Part shown: one piece after another, positions 1 to 10,516 of the stretch
How the letters are laid out: every line of letters begins with the position of its first letter
Position numbering within the stretch: the first letter of the stretch is position 1
Source of the DNA: Gracilaria gracilis
Lineage: Eukaryota > Rhodophyta > Florideophyceae > Gracilariales > Gracilariaceae
Direction: 5' to 3'
Length of the DNA: 64,000 nucleotides
Assembly: GCA_030374805.1 (NCBI GenBank)
Contig: JARGSG010000184.1
Coordinates: 547,001 to 611,000, forward strand
Notes under the pieces: generated by a model
Told to the model about the DNA's origin: nothing
What the model saw: the letters and a program-made list of their open reading frames with translations, nothing else
The model's database searches: none
Program-made: the position numbers and the translations under genes

Positions 1-7
1 CTCGCGA

Positions 8-3000
8 ATGAAGGGGCTTTTCACGTCGTATGTGTCTACGTTGCGTAGGAATGGGCTCATTTGGGTAATGAATGACCATCCTAAATTATCAGTCAAGCAC
101 ATTGTAGCTACTATCCGTCCCAGAACATTGCAACAACGTCTCGAAACGGACCTGGAACTGGTGTATTCACCTCTGAAGAAGGACTTCAAAGGTTTTATGA
201 AACACGCAATGTCTGTGTCCGAAGCATTTCAGATCGTAGACAATGGTCCACCCTCTAGAACGCGAGTTTCAAAACCCCGCAAAGGAAACTTTGTAAGTTT
301 TGCCACGAGTAGCGAGTCCCCAGCCCCCCCAAGCTCTTCAACAGAGCAGAAGCGCGCAAGCCAGAAATCCAAACGACTTCCCCCGTTCTGTCCGCACGAA
401 CCATGCCAGCGTGAAGGTGAACGGCATTGGATTGATGATTGTACGAAGGCCACCGCTGTCGAGAAGGAAGCTCTGAAAGCTCATCTTTCAGCCAAGAAGG
501 CAGCGGATGGACCTGCCAAGAACACAAGGTCTCACAAAATCAAAGCGAAGCCAGGTAGTGTGGGACGTGTGAAACCTGCCCAGTACTCTACAGACGCAAG
601 CTGTTCTGTTACTGTTTCCGATGGCATGACTTCCGTGGAGACTTCCGGTCGCTGTGATGATGGCAGTGACGACAGCATTGTGTCACCTACACTCGCAGAG
701 TCAGCTGCCTTGCAAGGTATCGGGAAGATTTCCGCTATCAAGAAGGTCACGTTGGCTGTGGCACTAAGGAAGGATAATCAGGCAGAAGCAGAGAGTTTCT
801 CTTTTTCACGCACATGGACAGTACCGCGCACCATTCTACACCTGGCATCTGGAAACTTGGCACTCATGAAGATCTCATTTTTGGTTGCTGATAACGATCT
901 GGCTTGTGAGAATCTACTCATCGGCAGACCCGTACTGCAGCATTTGCGTGTAGACACTCATACTCTGCTGGACAGAAACCGCTTCGCGTTGAATGGGGCA
1001 GACTGCTCACAAGTCGGAAACCCCACATCCACTTCGGCAGGTGGGTACGTCAGCCGTCTCATGATTGCACGCCTAAACTGCTCTAGTACAACATTCGAAT
1101 CAACTACAGTTGCGCCCGACCGTCCAAGGGTGAACTACTATGCCCAGCGACGGGTTGAAGACCCATTCCCAGACCCAGCTCTTCTTGACACAGTTGACAG
1201 TGAGCAGCATGAGAGCATCCACAAAGCAGTAGAAGACATGTTGCAAGTGGCAGTTGGAAATGGACTAGAGAAAACCAAGGCGAACCTTCTCAGCGAAATG
1301 GCACATGAACATATCAACATCTTCAGAACCTCGCTTTCTTCAGGACCACCAGCACAAGTCAAGCCACTGAAGATTGCCATTACACCTGACGCCAAGCCAG
1401 TTCGCGTCCGTCTGCGTAAGTACTCGCAGGACCAGCGGGATTTTCTTGACAAGTTCGTTGGAAATCTTGTTCGAGCTGGTATGGTGTACCCCAATCCGTC
1501 GTCTCCATGGGCATCAGCACCACTTCTTGTCCCCAAACCTGGACCAGCTCGTTTCCGATTCACTGTAGACTTGCGGCCCATCAACAAGTTCACAGTCCAG
1601 CATCAGTTTCCAATGCCGAATATTGAACAGGAACTACTCAAGCTGGCTGGATCCAAGTTCTTCGCCACTTTTGATCTCTCCCATGGGTACTGGCAGTTCC
1701 CTTTGGATAAGGCCTCGCAGGAACTCCAGTCATTCATAACGCCTGATGGCGTCTACACACCGACCAGAGTTCTGCACGGGACAACAAACGCTACGACACA
1801 TCTACAATCCATTCTGGCAGAAGTGTTCCCAAAGGAGCTCCTCAAGCAGATTCTCTATTGGCTGGATGACATACTGCTTCACAATCGAACTGTGGAGGGA
1901 CTACTGAAAGGAATTCGAAAGCTGTTCGAAACCTGTGCACGTTATTCGATCCGACTACATCCAGGCAAGAGTATCCTGTTTGCTCAAACCATTAAATGGT
2001 GTGGACGAATTGTATCCGCAGATGGAGTACGCCATGACCCTCGAAAGCTTGACGGCCTCCTTTCCATGGAACCTCCAACCACTGGAGCCCATTTGCAACA
2101 GTTTGTGTGCGCCATGCAGTGGGTCAAAACCGGCATACCGAACTTCACGAATCTCATTGAGCCCCTACACCAAATGTTGGAAAGGGTATATGCCGTAGCT
2201 GGTAAGCGCACCAAACGAGCTGTAGCGAACGTATCATTGCAGGATCTAGGATGGGATAGGAAAGAAAACATTGTTTTCGATCAGTGCAAGAAGGCGCTCG
2301 CTAATCTGGTTACTCTCGCTCATCGCGACGAGCGGCAGCGGCTATGCATTTACACAGACGCATCTGACACCTCTTGGTCTGGTATCGTTACGCAAGTACC
2401 GAAAGAGGACCTCCATCTCCCTCACGCCGAGCAAAGGCACAGCCCGCTTGCATTTTGTTCCGGAAGATTCAATACGACTCAATTGGCTTGGTCGACTCTA
2501 GAGAAAGAGGCTTTCGCAATAATGGCTACAGTCGAGAGAATGCATTGGCTTGCTGCCACCGCCGCAGGATTCGACCTCTTCACAGACCACAACAACCTCG
2601 TTTTCATATTCGACCCTCTCTCTCTCATCCCGGATCTCAGCCTATCCTCAACACGAAAGGTTCTTCGTTGGGCTGTGCGTCTCAGTGTATACTTGTACAC
2701 ATGCTTCCACATCAGTGGACTGGACAATGTGTGGGCTGACATGTTAACGCGTTGGTCTGCACCCAAAATTGTCCGAAGGTTACTCCAGATTCCAATTCTG
2801 CCAACCGCCAACACCGATGAATTCTGCTGGCCATCTGCAGAAGAAGTAGCACTGGAACAAGACCAACACTCCAACGTTCGCCCATTAGATCTACAGTGTC
2901 TTAATGGAATCTGGAGAACCTCTTCAGAAGCCATTTGGATCCCGGAAAAGTCTGAAAACCTTCAGCTGAGACTCTGCATCATTGCCCACACTGGTCCCGC

Positions 3001-4291
3001 CGGCCATCGTGGTAGGCAAACTACATCAAATGCTCTGAGCAAGAACTATCATTGGACAACACTGTCGAAAGACATTCAGGATTTTGTAGATGCCTGCATC
3101 CACTGTATTTCGACCACTGGAGGTGAGAAAGTTCCAAGGCCCTTTGGTCCGGCACTCCATGGGTCAAAGCCAAACGACCTTCTCCAGTTTGACTACATTG
3201 AAATTGGACCAAGTCATGTAGGGTCTAAATACATCCTGATGCTTCGAGATGATCATTCCGACTACAAGTGGTTCTTTCCTACCTCAGGAACGACATCGGA
3301 CAACGCAGCGCTTTCTATCGTAGACTGGTGCGCTGCCTTTAATGTTCCGCAGGGCTTGATGTCCGATGGTCCAACGCACTTCAAGAACGAGACCATCAGG
3401 AAAATTACGAAGTATCTTCGCGTACCGCATCATTTCACGCTCCCCTACACACCATGGAGCAATGGGGCAGTGGAAAGACTTGGCAAAGAACTCATCCGAA
3501 CACTTCGGGCGTTGACATCCGAGTATCAAATGGATTTCACAGAATGGCCCGATCTCATTCCAATCATCCAGAGCATCCTGAACAACACCCCGTCTCCTCA
3601 CCGCAGCAACACTGCACCAATCACCGCATTCATGGGTCTCAAACCTACTCCCCCTATCTCTACCTTCCTGCGCACATCTACCGCGAAGCCTGTTAACATT
3701 CGCGCAGCACGATTAGAGCGCTGTACCAACATGGACGCTCTGCAAAAGTTGATGTCCGAGTTACAACCTTTAGTGCACAATGCGCTACAGAACAACAGAC
3801 AGAAGTCGAGAGAAAGAGCTTCGAAGGGCAAGCTAGCCAATTTCGAAAAGGGAGATTTCGTATTGGTGGCAAGAGATGATTTCACGGCCGGTGAGAAGCT
3901 CGCGTTACGTTGGAGAGGACCACGCCGAATTGTTAAGGCACTTTCGGACTACGTTTATCAAGTCGAAGATCTCAGGAACGGATCGCTCAAGGATATACAT
4001 GGCTCTCGGTTGAAGTTCTACCATGACGAATCCTTGAACAAAGAAGCCATTTTGTCCCACGTTCTTTCATCTGAGACCGGTATGCCCGTAGGACGTTTAC
4101 TCAAGTTGGTGGAAAGCGAGGAAGGCCTATTGGTTCATGTTCGCTGGAAAGGTCTTGATGAGGCAGAGGACACTTTGGAGCCTCTCAAACAGATCTACAA
4201 GGACGTTCCAGTTATGCTGCAAAAACTACTTCGTCGCAAAACCACATCCCCCGATCTGGCTAAGAAAGCAAAAGCTGCGCTTGGCCTTTAA
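8..4291 (+). CDS. Gag-Pol polyprotein of Gy1 (Ty3/gypsy with chromodomain), 5' partial
   Basis: The frame enters from the left edge; comparison with 30953-31588 puts the true gag start about 400 nt outside the window. Seen in order (residues from the first Met here): a gag C-terminal region, a CCHC-like zinc knuckle (about 128-146), a region where a protease is expected but no clear D-S/T-G motif is visible, reverse transcriptase with WLDD (catalytic DD 620-621), RNase H (TDAS, D784), a Zn-binding region and integrase core with D1062, D1120 and E1156 (35-residue D-E spacing), and a C-terminal chromodomain (VRWKG near 1380). Gag, protease, RT, RNase H and integrase are fused in one frame with no frameshift. 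At codon 75 this copy has CAG (Gln) where the three other copies have TAG. It is likely the most nearly functional copy; activity is not shown. Confidence 0.93.
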   Translation: MKGLFTSYVSTLRRNGLIWVMNDHPKLSVKHIVATIRPRTLQQRLETDLELVYSPLKKDFKGFMKHAMSVSEAFQIVDNGPPSRTRVSKPRKGNFVSFATSSESPAPPSSSTEQKRASQKSKRLPPFCPHEPCQREGERHWIDDCTKATAVEKEALKAHLSAKKAADGPAKNTRSHKIKAKPGSVGRVKPAQYSTDASCSVTVSDGMTSVETSGRCDDGSDDSIVSPTLAESAALQGIGKISAIKKVTLAVALRKDNQAEAESFSFSRTWTVPRTILHLASGNLALMKISFLVADNDLACENLLIGRPVLQHLRVDTHTLLDRNRFALNGADCSQVGNPTSTSAGGYVSRLMIARLNCSSTTFESTTVAPDRPRVNYYAQRRVEDPFPDPALLDTVDSEQHESIHKAVEDMLQVAVGNGLEKTKANLLSEMAHEHINIFRTSLSSGPPAQVKPLKIAITPDAKPVRVRLRKYSQDQRDFLDKFVGNLVRAGMVYPNPSSPWASAPLLVPKPGPARFRFTVDLRPINKFTVQHQFPMPNIEQELLKLAGSKFFATFDLSHGYWQFPLDKASQELQSFITPDGVYTPTRVLHGTTNATTHLQSILAEVFPKELLKQILYWLDDILLHNRTVEGLLKGIRKLFETCARYSIRLHPGKSILFAQTIKWCGRIVSADGVRHDPRKLDGLLSMEPPTTGAHLQQFVCAMQWVKTGIPNFTNLIEPLHQMLERVYAVAGKRTKRAVANVSLQDLGWDRKENIVFDQCKKALANLVTLAHRDERQRLCIYTDASDTSWSGIVTQVPKEDLHLPHAEQRHSPLAFCSGRFNTTQLAWSTLEKEAFAIMATVERMHWLAATAAGFDLFTDHNNLVFIFDPLSLIPDLSLSSTRKVLRWAVRLSVYLYTCFHISGLDNVWADMLTRWSAPKIVRRLLQIPILPTANTDEFCWPSAEEVALEQDQHSNVRPLDLQCLNGIWRTSSEAIWIPEKSENLQLRLCIIAHTGPAGHRGRQTTSNALSKNYHWTTLSKDIQDFVDACIHCISTTGGEKVPRPFGPALHGSKPNDLLQFDYIEIGPSHVGSKYILMLRDDHSDYKWFFPTSGTTSDNAALSIVDWCAAFNVPQGLMSDGPTHFKNETIRKITKYLRVPHHFTLPYTPWSNGAVERLGKELIRTLRALTSEYQMDFTEWPDLIPIIQSILNNTPSPHRSNTAPITAFMGLKPTPPISTFLRTSTAKPVNIRAARLERCTNMDALQKLMSELQPLVHNALQNNRQKSRERASKGKLANFEKGDFVLVARDDFTAGEKLALRWRGPRRIVKALSDYVYQVEDLRNGSLKDIHGSRLKFYHDESLNKEAILSHVLSSETGMPVGRLLKLVESEEGLLVHVRWKGLDEAEDTLEPLKQIYKDVPVMLQKLLRRKTTSPDLAKKAKAALGL

Positions 4292-4301
4292 AGGAGGGAA
4301 G
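4290..4301 (+). other. Polypurine tract of Gy1 copy 1
   Basis: AAAGGAGGGAAG directly abuts the 3' LTR, the expected position of the plus-strand primer in LTR retrotransposons. The same tract precedes the LTR at 30595. Confidence 0.75.
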
Positions 4302-4565
4302 TGTAGTGGATGAAGGCATCCACTTCGGCACTGAAGTAGATATAGACATCCACTTCAGCACCATAGCTCCACCAAGGATTGCTGCACCCACGCTCGGGTG
4401 GCATTACCTCCTACATAGTTAGTGTACCGTAGTAGTTTTCTGAAGCAGAAGACATCGGCAGTGGTGTACTTAAGACACCACATCTCTACCTCTTCAGTAA
4501 AATCAGAGGTATCGAACCTCAACACTCAGCACCCCTCTTGCGCATTGCAACCACACAAGCGCACA
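4302..4565 (+). repeat. 3' LTR of Gy1 copy 1 (264 bp)
   Basis: It begins TGTAGTGG and ends GCGCACA, i.e. TG...CA. The same 264-bp unit occurs at 24139, 25530, 30595 and 31986. It contains short internal inverted repeats (GATGAAGGCATC and the two CCACTTC blocks). Confidence 0.93.
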
Positions 4566-4723
4566 ATAGCGATGGAAAACGAAACGTCAATGGCCACCAT
4601 GCTAACTATCGACAACTATCCTCATATTGCATTTTTACATTACATTACTTTACTTATTAATCCACTTATGTTTGGTCTTGAACATTGCTTCTGTTGCGTA
4701 TCGTCATCTGCTTCCCCTATTCT

Positions 4724-5389
4724 TTACGCTTGTTCCACCGTAATGCGCGTCAATTTCTCTCCGCGAACGATCTTCACGTTACCCACATGATGCGGGGAGC
4801 AGTTGATCTGCACGCCAGGGTGAATCACAACCGACGGGCTGTCTCCTCCGGCTTGAAGATCGTCGCTGCCCTTTCCTCGCAGCCACACCCTCAGTTGAGC
4901 TTCGCCTTGCTGATTGGAGCCGTGCCATCCAGCATTCGCCGTAACCGTAGTTGCGTCAGTCCACACACCATCAATGCGAGCTTGCTCAAAGTCCACCACC
5001 GCATATTCGCTTCCGCCATAACTCGTGTTGTCTCCAAGCCACTTCAGATACTCACTGGGGTTGTTGCAACTCCATCCAACGTTGGCGCCATGGAATCGCG
5101 TACTAGTGTCCAAATCTCGGCGATCGGCAGCCCAGCTGTACTCCATCAGAAGCTCCACGTTAGAGAGAGCGATGTTGGCCACCAGGAATGAGTTTGCCGG
5201 CAGGGAGCATGAGAAACCATTTGCACAGCTCTTCACGACGCAAAGGGGGGTGATGATGTGATGTTCGCATTGCTGCACGGCGAGCGGGCGATGAGGATGG
5301 CAGCGATCGGGGCACACGCGTTCAGGCACCGTCACTGCCAAAGCAGATGTCAACAGAACCGAGACGAACAGAGTTGTGACGAACTTCAT
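4724..5389 (-). CDS. Small secreted protein of unknown function (221 aa)
   Basis: A clean single-exon frame with an ATG at 5389. The N-terminus has a typical signal peptide (MKFVTTLF, then a hydrophobic run through about residue 19), then six or more Cys in the first 65 mature residues, and a soluble C-terminal part rich in Gly, Asn and Trp. There is no membrane segment, and I do not recognise the family. A TATA-like TATTTAAG lies about 100 bp upstream on the minus strand. A broken, internally inverted copy of its 3' half lies at 13851-14275, which indicates a multicopy family. It is convergent with Gy1 copy 1, whose LTR ends 158 bp from the stop codon. Confidence 0.7.
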   Translation of the reverse strand: MKFVTTLFVSVLLTSALAVTVPERVCPDRCHPHRPLAVQQCEHHIITPLCVVKSCANGFSCSLPANSFLVANIALSNVELLMEYSWAADRRDLDTSTRFHGANVGWSCNNPSEYLKWLGDNTSYGGSEYAVVDFEQARIDGVWTDATTVTANAGWHGSNQQGEAQLRVWLRGKGSDDLQAGGDSPSVVIHPGVQINCSPHHVGNVKIVRGEKLTRITVEQA

Positions 5390-5486
5390 GATTGGCAGAT
5401 GTGTGATTCGATACTGGGGAATGTTTTGCTACGACCGTTCTCAGGTTGTTGAGAGTGTGGATGTGGGGAGGTGAAAGCTGCGACGG

Positions 5487-5494
5487 CTTAAATA
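5487..5494 (-). promoter_or_regulatory. TATA-like box upstream of the secreted-protein gene
   Basis: TATTTAAG on the minus strand about 100 bp before the ATG at 5389. It is the only clear AT-rich core element there. This is a suggestion from position alone. Confidence 0.3.
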
Positions 5495-7371
5495 CGGACG
5501 CTGATGAAAATGACAACGAAGATGAACATCCAGAGGTGGTACCACATGCGTATGTGGCATGTGTCGAATGGTTCCACTACTGAGGAATGCATGACCGCCT
5601 CCTCCCGTCTATCAAGTTAGCCTCCTGATCTAACCTCATACTCTTCATTCTCGAAGCCTTTTGTTCTGTTCATTTTCGTTCCTCGCCTGAGGTTTCGCAC
5701 TGATACGGACTGATTGGAGTAGAGGCCCAATCAGTGCTTAGAAAACGAAATCCTTTCCCATGCCTCCAGTCCCTCCAATCCTTACGCGTCTTCTGTTGTT
5801 CAACATTTTAGCGTATCAACGCCAAGATATTGAACAAGGCGCATTGGCACATGGTAGCTGTTTTACGCTTCGATGGCAACTGAGAAATCTAACGGATGAT
5901 GATGAATTCTCCAATGCAGGCCGTCCTGTGCTTCCTCGCGCACAACTTCCACCTTCTTCATCGCACAAATTCAAAGATTCGTATGAATTTGTTCGAAGTG
6001 GTGATAAGCCAGTACAGCCAGCAAGAGTATGATGCGGGTTGTCTTAGGCCATGATCGTAATCGGTAGAGCCCGTACATTGTTGTGAGATTGAGCCAGCAA
6101 GGATTCGTTGATTCGTTGGACACACTCGTACCTAACGCATATTACCTTGCGATCGGTTTCTTGAACTTTCAATGGGTTAGGGTCGGAGAAGAAACAGCGT
6201 TTGTAAACTCGAAGAATGGAATAAGGGTTGCACATACCGTAGCAGTTTTGCGCTACGTATCGACAGTAGACACGTACGGATAGTGGTAGTTTAAACAAGA
6301 AATCTGCGCGAGGAGACGACGGGAAGACGTCCTTCGCCAATATACTGTCGCCTTTCATGTTAGCTATCGATGGGGACGGGCAAGCATACGTTTTAACTCT
6401 TGAGACCCAACCGAGTCATACCTCTTGGCAACGGCTGGGATAGGCTCGAGGCAGAAGCCGCACAGTGACGTGAGATCAGGTAGAACATTATTATTAATTA
6501 AAACACAGCCAGTTTATTTGTGGTCGTTCAATTTATTATTATGTACGAGACGTGTAACGAAGAGACGACGCTTGGCTCCAAACCGCCGCCGCACACGGAG
6601 ATGCACGTGACAATGCGACGGTTGCCACCGTGAACAGGTTGAGCTCCTTCTCCGCCCGCAACCACAGCATTGGGACGAGAGCCCTCTCACCGTCGATGTC
6701 GACGTCGAGGTTCATATCTACGTTGCATCAGTGTCGTTGCCTCTTATCAACAGCTTCTCCTCTCGTGTCCCCGTGGCCGTGGCCGTGCACGTAGGCTTGT
6801 GTTTCCATGTGCTGTCCTGGTGTTCGCCGCCTGCTGCGACGGCCAAATTATATCTTCACCTGAATACCACTGGCCTGCACCATAATCGGGAACTTTTGTT
6901 TTCGCTCGACAGATTCGAATGCGAACAAGCACAGGAGGAGTGCAATGTGTACTGAATGCAACAATTGGCATGTTCTTTCTCCGCAGTGTTTGATGAACGC
7001 ATTTTCTGAACGTTGCTGGTACCGAGGGGGTGCTTGACACGTCCTCATACCTCTCGGATGTTTGCAAGAACCATTTTCAGAGTCGAGCAAACAAATTCAA
7101 GATCATCGACGATACAGGTATTTGTTGATAATCGAATGTCTACCTTTTCCAGCGCTTCTGGAAGTCGTTGGTTGCTCGCAATCCGCCCAAGTTTTTATGC
7201 AGCTGAAGTCCGAAGCTTTCTAGGTGACCGATGTGAGTATTACTATCCTAGAATTACTCCTACGCCCTCCTTCGCTTTTCAATTGGGTGTGGAGATTCAT
7301 GTGCATACAAGACCACAGACTTGGTGAACATGAGGATTACAGTATGTGGTACGATTGAGAATTGAATCTGG
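5495..7371. other. Non-coding stretch with two small palindromes
   Basis: No convincing gene on either strand; open frames are short and lack coding character. Visible structure: a palindrome at 5542-5557 (CCACAT...ATGTGG) and a hairpin at 5709-5735 (9-bp stem ACTGATTGG / CCAATCAGT), both upstream of the secreted-protein gene. Confidence 0.5.
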
Positions 7372-7665
7372 ATGCAGGTGGAAGTAACTCTGTTCTTCAT
7401 ATGCACCATCAAATGGGAATGTAGGGTCAAAGCCCCTCTAATTTTGATGGGGCATCATGATGGACAGATTTACCCATCTGAGAGCTGTAATACCAGTACC
7501 CCGAGTGCTGAAGAACCTGTGAAATGTCATCTGACAACGTCCCTTATTCTCCTTTCCCTCGTTCTCATCATCTACACTCTGTGTTACTGTTACTGCAATG
7601 ATATGGGCACCTTCTCTCCGGGAGATCCACAGGAGTTTGTCAGGTCAGCCCACAACACTCTTTAA
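7372..7665 (+). CDS. Possible small membrane protein or exon (97 aa), weak
   Basis: The frame from ATG 7372 to 7665 encodes a Cys-containing N-terminal part and one strongly hydrophobic segment of about 20 residues near position 58-78 (LILLSLVLIIYTL) followed by CYCYC. A possible 3' splice site (CTGGATGCAG) sits at its start and GTCAGG near its end, so it may be one exon of a spliced gene. No family recognised. It could equally be a chance frame. Confidence 0.22.
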   Translation: MQVEVTLFFICTIKWECRVKAPLILMGHHDGQIYPSESCNTSTPSAEEPVKCHLTTSLILLSLVLIIYTLCYCYCNDMGTFSPGDPQEFVRSAHNTL

Positions 7666-8803
7666 CTACGATATGTCCGGCATCTGTTGTTCTTCAATTG
7701 AAAGGACAAACTAAGACAACCGAAAGTTTCGCCCTAAAAGCTTCTGTCTTATAGTTGGACTGCGATGACAGTGTTGAAGTTGGAATGTTGCAAAACTGTT
7801 TCACGTTTTGGCTGAATAGGTACAGCCAGTACTGCTCCGAGGAGAGAGAAGAGCTATTGCCAGAATCTGATTGTACTCAAAGTTCTAGTAACAAATCAGT
7901 ATTTGCCTGGTTTTTGGTTGAGAAATATAGCCTATGTGCTGTTTTCCCCGTCTTTCGATCGTCGCATGAGAGACTGTCAGAACTTGCGAAAGAAACAAGC
8001 AAAGCCTGTTGCCATCGGCTACGGAGACGGTCGCCACTTTCGTTCGAAGTAGTTGATCCCAATTGATGAGAAGCAAACGCTTAGTTTCCGTTCCGTCAGA
8101 GCAATCGACCCAGTTCCTGTGGAACGGGAGGGCTCCAAAGGACCGTATTATGGTATGGGTTTCATGTTTTTATCTCTTCACCATGGACTTCTAAACAACA
8201 GAATAGCAAAAGAAGAACACGTAGTGCTCAATGCACAATGCCTATATGTGGAACAAGTCGTCGGCATCACAAATGGTTGACGCTTTGGTGCTAACAGCGA
8301 GGCATTGGGGTGATTATTGCCCCCAAAATCAATACATGTCACCTTGTTGATCAAGAAAAGACTCGACATGATTCTTACTCGTACTTGCAATTTGAGTGAT
8401 GACTAAAACCCACAAACGTACCACCCTTTCCCTTTTTGTGGTCTCAGTATTCAATCTGAGATTCGTATGTAAGTAATCTGGCGAGTTGTCACCTTTACGA
8501 GTCAGCAGCGACTTCATTTATACAGAAAGCATCCATTTCGGCGTTGTTCTAGATACCCAATCAAGGTTATACAAGTCCGCAGCAGCAAAAGTTGAAATTA
8601 TTTCCTTGGTTGAGAAACGATATACCTCTATGCCGGTCAGTCGGATTGAATTAAGAGTTGGTTCAGGATACTGAACATTTGGCAAAACAATGAAGAAGAA
8701 GGACTTAGTAAGAGGACATTTCAATACCACACACGGATCCAATCGATTACATCCAGAAGAGAAAACTGGCAAACATTACCTCGAAGTAAGACACTCTCTA
8801 TCT
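7666..8803. other. Non-coding or unresolved stretch
   Basis: Only short frames on both strands, none with recognisable domains. A frame at 7755-8066 could be another exon of the weak candidate at 7372, but I see no supporting splice-site pair. No repeats shared with the rest of the window were noticed. Confidence 0.4.
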
Positions 8804-9343
8804 TTACACTCTGCTACATTTACATCCAGTCCAGAAACCAAGGACAAAATTGCAAAGGTGGTAAAAGCATCGCGAAGGAACACGAATGTAACCTAGACTT
8901 TCACCAATTTTGCACCTTCCCCTGTAGTATGGAAGCCATGATCCCATCACGACACACCCACAACGTCGGTTTGAGAAAAAGCCTCTGTCATGGTGTGCAA
9001 CGCTTTTTTGGCAACATGTTCCACACAGATATTTGAATTTTTGGTTCTCTTGCCCAACACGACCAAGAAAGGTATCACTTGGAAGCAGGTTCTGAGATTC
9101 TGCTCTCAAACTGTTTGGAACATACTGGGATCCATTTCTAGAGGTGGCTGTTGCTCGTTTCAAAAGTGAAACTCCTCGTTTAGAAAACACTGCTGATCTT
9201 AAGCTCCGAGGGGCTGCGTCTCCCTCACTAACGGGTAAGAAGTGTGCTGATCCGTTTGAACTCATGCCGAAATGCCTTTCATTAGCGAAGCACCCTTCAA
9301 CGAGAAGGCTGAAAATCACAACTGTACACAAGACCCCTATCAT
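8804..9343 (-). CDS. Candidate secreted cysteine-rich protein (179 aa)
   Basis: The frame extends further upstream, but the first real ATG is at 9343. That start gives a signal-peptide-like N-terminus (MIGVLCTVVIF then a small-residue cleavage region at about residue 20). A linker contains two dibasic sites (SKR, LKR) that could be processing sites. The C-terminal ~75 residues hold about eleven Cys arranged in CxxCC, CxC and single positions. This resembles small secreted Cys-rich proteins generally; no family is assigned. Single exon, no near neighbour. Codon use and the coherent signal-propeptide-Cys layout are the support. Confidence 0.45.
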   Translation of the reverse strand: MIGVLCTVVIFSLLVEGCFANERHFGMSSNGSAHFLPVSEGDAAPRSLRSAVFSKRGVSLLKRATATSRNGSQYVPNSLRAESQNLLPSDTFLGRVGQENQKFKYLCGTCCQKSVAHHDRGFFSNRRCGCVVMGSWLPYYRGRCKIGESLGYIRVPSRCFYHLCNFVLGFWTGCKCSRV

Positions 9344-9637
9344 TCTCACGGATTTCGTTTTCAAAATGCAGATATCGGTCGTTCTTTCGGAATGGAGAAA
9401 CACACAAATGACGTTCAAGTTTTAGATACGAGAAGGATTGTGAATCGCCTCTTTGGAGGAAGAGCCAAAAGTGATGCCTCTGCACACCATTCTTAAGTAC
9501 TTCAACGATCTCTCCGTGAGAAGCTGTACTTGGATTCAACCCTACACCACGAGTCGAATTCGGTTCATGACATTATCCATACAATGAATTATTGGCATGC
9601 ATTCGGCACAACCGTGCGCCCGGCAAAGTAGATAGAG

Positions 9638-9687
9638 ACAGCTCGTACTCTAGAACAGCAATGGTGCTGTTCTGGATCACGAGCTGT
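9638..9687. repeat. 50-nt hairpin
   Basis: Arms ACAGCTCGT...TAGAACAGC and GCTGTTCTGGATCACGAGCTGT pair almost throughout around a 4-6 nt loop. It stands alone in a non-coding stretch. Confidence 0.7.
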
Positions 9688-10249
9688 ACCATTCCTGCGT
9701 TGCTTTCATTTGTAAGAAATATTGTATGAGGCGAAAGCTACAACTGTACTTCATGGCGGTCATTGTCTTTCTCGTTGTTCCGATTAAATCTCAAGAACCT
9801 TACATGGTTGCCTCCCAGCTGCTACAAAATGTACCTGTATTGATTTTGTCAGATCGGCGAGCCTTCTACTTCACCGTTTGATACTCAAACTGGCGTACGG
9901 ATTTCCTGCCTCCGAGTGTTTTCGTTGGAAAACGTGCTTGCGACGGGGTAACGCTGCCGTGTTACACGGGAGAAGTTTTTACATTCTTAACACTACGATC
10001 TCAGTGACTTTGAATATTTGTAGTTATGTGTTATTACTTACGTGACCTTTTACTGTATTTGAACTTGTATTGTTTAGAGAGCATAGAACTACTACCTCCA
10101 TGCTCTCGTGTGTTTTGTTTGCCTATAAATGGAGGACTGCTATCTCAGACTCTACAGAAGCAGTCCTCAACTCACATCGTCTTGTTTTCAACCTGCCTCT
10201 CATACGTTTTTGCAGTTGAAACGCGTAACAGGATATCGTATATATACAT
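9688..10249. other. Non-coding stretch
   Basis: Short frames only; nothing recognisable before the shared motif at 10250. Confidence 0.4.
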
Positions 10250-10291
10250 GTGCGCCAATCAGTTGCCAACGCCGTGGTCATGATGACGTCA
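10250..10291 (+). promoter_or_regulatory. Recurrent bipartite motif, copy 1 (GTGCGCCA ... TGACGTCA)
   Basis: GTGCGCCA, then 34 bp from start to start, then the palindrome TGACGTCA (a CRE/bZIP-type core in other eukaryotes). Similar flanks occur at 15172, 21413, 23953 and 36486, with spacing of 29-35 bp. A regulatory role is inferred from the palindrome and recurrence only. Confidence 0.45.
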
Positions 10292-10408
10292 TGCGTGCAT
10301 CCCGCGCATACACTCCTAATTTGGTGCAACAGCCTGTAGAGATGAAGGAGGAGGGAGGCGCAGAGAGCTTCAACCAGACGCCTGCCGGGACATCTGTAGT
10401 TTACTGAT

Positions 10409-10516
10409 CCGTCCGTGGGGCTTTTAAGGAGACCCGCGGACGGTTCCACAAGATGTTTGTGGCTATAAGTCGCGTTCTATAGCCACACTATTAACTACTT
10501 CAAGCTCAGCTTGAAG
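10409..10516. repeat. Cluster of three adjacent hairpins
   Basis: 10409-10443 (CCGTCCGTGGG with its near complement), 10458-10487 (TGTGGCTATA / TATAGCCACA, perfect 10-bp stem) and 10498-10516 (CTTCAAGCT / AGCTTGAAG, 1-nt loop). All three lie within 108 bp. Confidence 0.7.

Larger units (their letters stand above)
1..4565 (+). mobile_element. Ty3/gypsy LTR retrotransposon Gy1, copy 1 (left end outside window)
   Basis: The window opens inside gag of a gypsy-order element. The Gag-Pol frame runs to 4291 and is followed by a purine-rich tract at 4290-4301 (AAAGGAGGGAAG) and a 264-bp 3' LTR. Four further LTRs of the same family at 24-32 kb give the boundaries by comparison. The element inserted just downstream of the convergent secreted-protein gene at 4724-5389. 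The right flank starts ATAGC; the left target duplication is off the window. This copy is the least damaged Gy1 in the window. Confidence 0.93.

Noticed and set aside
4422..5191. Plus-strand frames across the Gy1 LTR end and opposite the secreted-protein gene.
   Set aside because: One runs through the LTR and the other is antisense to a gene with a signal peptide; no independent support.
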